This document shows positions 62,411 to 64,000 of a stretch of DNA of 64,000 bases, in pieces. How positions within the stretch are numbered: the first letter of the stretch is position 1; each line of letters starts with the position of its first letter. Origin of the DNA: Excoecaria cochinchinensis. Its lineage: Eukaryota; Streptophyta; Magnoliopsida; Malpighiales; Euphorbiaceae. The stretch lies in the NCBI GenBank assembly GCA_947683425.1, contig CANTUQ010000043.1, positions 13,892,501 to 13,956,500 of the forward strand, written 5' to 3'. A program made the translations under genes and the position numbers. The notes under the pieces are model-generated. The model saw only the letters and a program-made list of their open reading frames with translations. It was not told where the DNA came from and ran no database searches.

Positions 62411-63448
62411 TGTAGACACCGAGTCCCGAGATAGTGCAAACCAAAGTTGTCCAGTGATGAAATTAGCGCCTATTCATAGGCAAAGAGGTTAGAAGTGGTG
62501 GTTTTCTTATCAAATTTATTTTTTAGAAATAAAAAATATATTAAAAAATAAAAAAAAGATTGGAAGTGATAGTATTCTTGTCAAAATTGTTTTAAAAAAA
62601 AATTCGAAAGTTTGCGGCCACTAGCGCGCAAGAGCAGGTGCCCCTCACACGTGGGCACTGGGGCGAGTGCCCCCAGTACTGCTCACAGCACACACTGACT
62701 TGCGGCCAGACCGCCTCGCTCTAATTTTGGCCTCTATAGCTTTTTTTGTGTGATTTTTGGACCCAAATTGATTTTTTATCCCCTTTTTACGGGATTTTAA
62801 GGTTTTTTTCCATATTTTAAACTTCAACAAAGAATATTTTAATTTAATTAAGTATTCTTTCCCTAATTTAACTAGGTTTTCCTTTTTTAATAATTTAAAT
62901 AGGAAAACTTAAGAGAAAATAGGGAGACATTTTTTGGTGGCAAATTTTTCTTTTATTTTTCAAGAGAATATTTTCTACATTTTTTTCTTCTTCTTCAAAG
63001 AGATTTTTTAAGGTTTCAAAAATTAATTCTTAATAAAAAAAATCATTGTTGAGACAGAAAATAATTCTTTATTCTTGGAAATCTTAATTTTCTACCATTA
63101 TTTTTTGGACAAACCTTTTTATTTGAATTTTTCTTTCTAGGGAGATAAAATTTCAATTTTTATCATTTTAATTCTATTTTCGTGAATTTAGACAAGAAAA
63201 TCAACCATTTTTTTTTATTTATCAAATCCAATTCTCAGAGTAAATATTTTGAACTCGATTTTATTTTATATTTTTTTATTATTTTTCATTTATAGTCAAT
63301 TAATCACCATGTATATTTTTGGATTCATTGGTTATTTATTTATTTTATGTGATTTTAGTCATAGATTTAATATTATGTAGCATTCTTTTTACTTTATTTT
63401 TTATTCTATTTATTTATTTGATTGTTCATCATTTGTTTTTGTTATTTC

Positions 63449-63535
<87 letters not shown>

Positions 63536-64000
63536 GTGTTAATTTGTTAATCTATTAATTTATTTATTTCACTATGTCATTTAATTTATTTGTCATTCAT
63601 AATGTATTTTATTTATTTAATTCATTTTTTATTTTTTATTTATGTTTTTAATTATTTTTTTTTGATTTAATTACTGAAATTAATTTTATTTGTGTTTTTT
63701 TTGTTCCAATCCTTATTTTTCTTAGCTTGAGCAACCTTGCGAGTGAATTGGGAGATCCAGGAGATTTTTGTTGGTTTGATTTATTATTTTTATTATTTTA
63801 TTATTTTATTTATTTTGTCATGTAATTTGTAATAAAATTATTTTATTTTATGCACATAAAATCAAAAGAAAATCATAAAAATATTTATATTAATAAATTA
63901 GGTATTTTTCTAATAAAATAGGACCAATGTCCTAATTTCAATCAATAAAAATTTATTTTTAAAAGAAGAGTTAATTTTCTCAAAATGAGATCACTCATTC
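62411..64000 (+). repeat. Possible LTR start and AT-rich tail of window
   Basis: TGTAGACACCGAGTC at 62411 looks like a plant gypsy LTR start. A GC-richer patch with GGGCACTGGGGCGAGTGCCC lies near 62643-62662. The remainder is T-rich with no gene. No second copy is in the window, so this is unproven. Confidence 0.3.
63450..63533. repeat. (ATT)n microsatellite, about 28 units
   Basis: Uninterrupted ATT run of about 84 bp. The poly-isoleucine open frame over it is an artefact. Confidence 0.97.

Noticed and set aside
63319..63558. Poly-isoleucine membrane-like protein
   Set aside because: Translation of the ATT microsatellite.

Overview
This is plant nuclear DNA, very probably from a eudicot. 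It is AT-rich and contains an 18-exon gene with GT..AG introns. The retrotransposons are plant Ty3/gypsy (chromovirus/Tekay-like and Tat-like) and Ty1/copia elements, most primed by initiator tRNA-Met (binding site TGGTATCAGAGC or close variants). I could not fix the species; a woody eudicot such as a Euphorbiaceae member is possible but unproven.

Layout. Positions 1-9102 hold a Tekay-like gypsy element on the minus strand (A); the window opens inside its 3' LTR. A appears to sit inside the 5' LTR of a related, badly decayed plus-strand gypsy element (B, to about 16010). Next come a DUF4283 fragment, AT-rich DNA with a small MITE, and a shortened Tat-like gypsy element (C, 19132-23344, perfect 5-bp target duplication).

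From 58802 down to 24469 on the minus strand runs the only host gene I find: GPI ethanolamine phosphate transferase 1 (PIG-N), 18 coding exons. The exons sum to 2955 nt and all junction phases agree, giving 984 residues and a stop, so the gene looks intact across 34 kb. Most of its length is transposon DNA in introns: a solo LTR in intron 4; copia E in intron 7; a triplicated 450-bp repeat and a copia relic in intron 8; and a 17.8-kb intron 12 holding a foldback element split by copia D and a Mutator-like MITE, then copia F split by copia G. Target duplications are exact for C, E, F, G, the solo LTR and the Mutator-like MITE, and near-exact for D.

Relative ages can be read from the LTR pairs. 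G has identical LTRs (169/169) and an open 1380-codon gag-pol. E has one difference in 222 bp and an open 1383-codon gag-pol. F has one substitution plus a 4-bp indel and lacks most of gag. D is about 3% diverged and broken. A and B are broken by many stops, mostly at former Gln or Trp codons.

Upstream of PIG-N (58803-64000) are a cluster of TGGGCC/T promoter motifs, a decayed polyprotein region resembling endogenous caulimovirid or movement-protein-type elements (about 59540-62260), and a stretch that may begin another LTR at 62411. I found no wholly new system. The most unusual signals are the palindrome arrays inside the A LTRs, the different repeat array at the same place in the B LTR, a GC-rich palindrome shared by the leaders of four different copia elements, and the survival of PIG-N under this insertion load.
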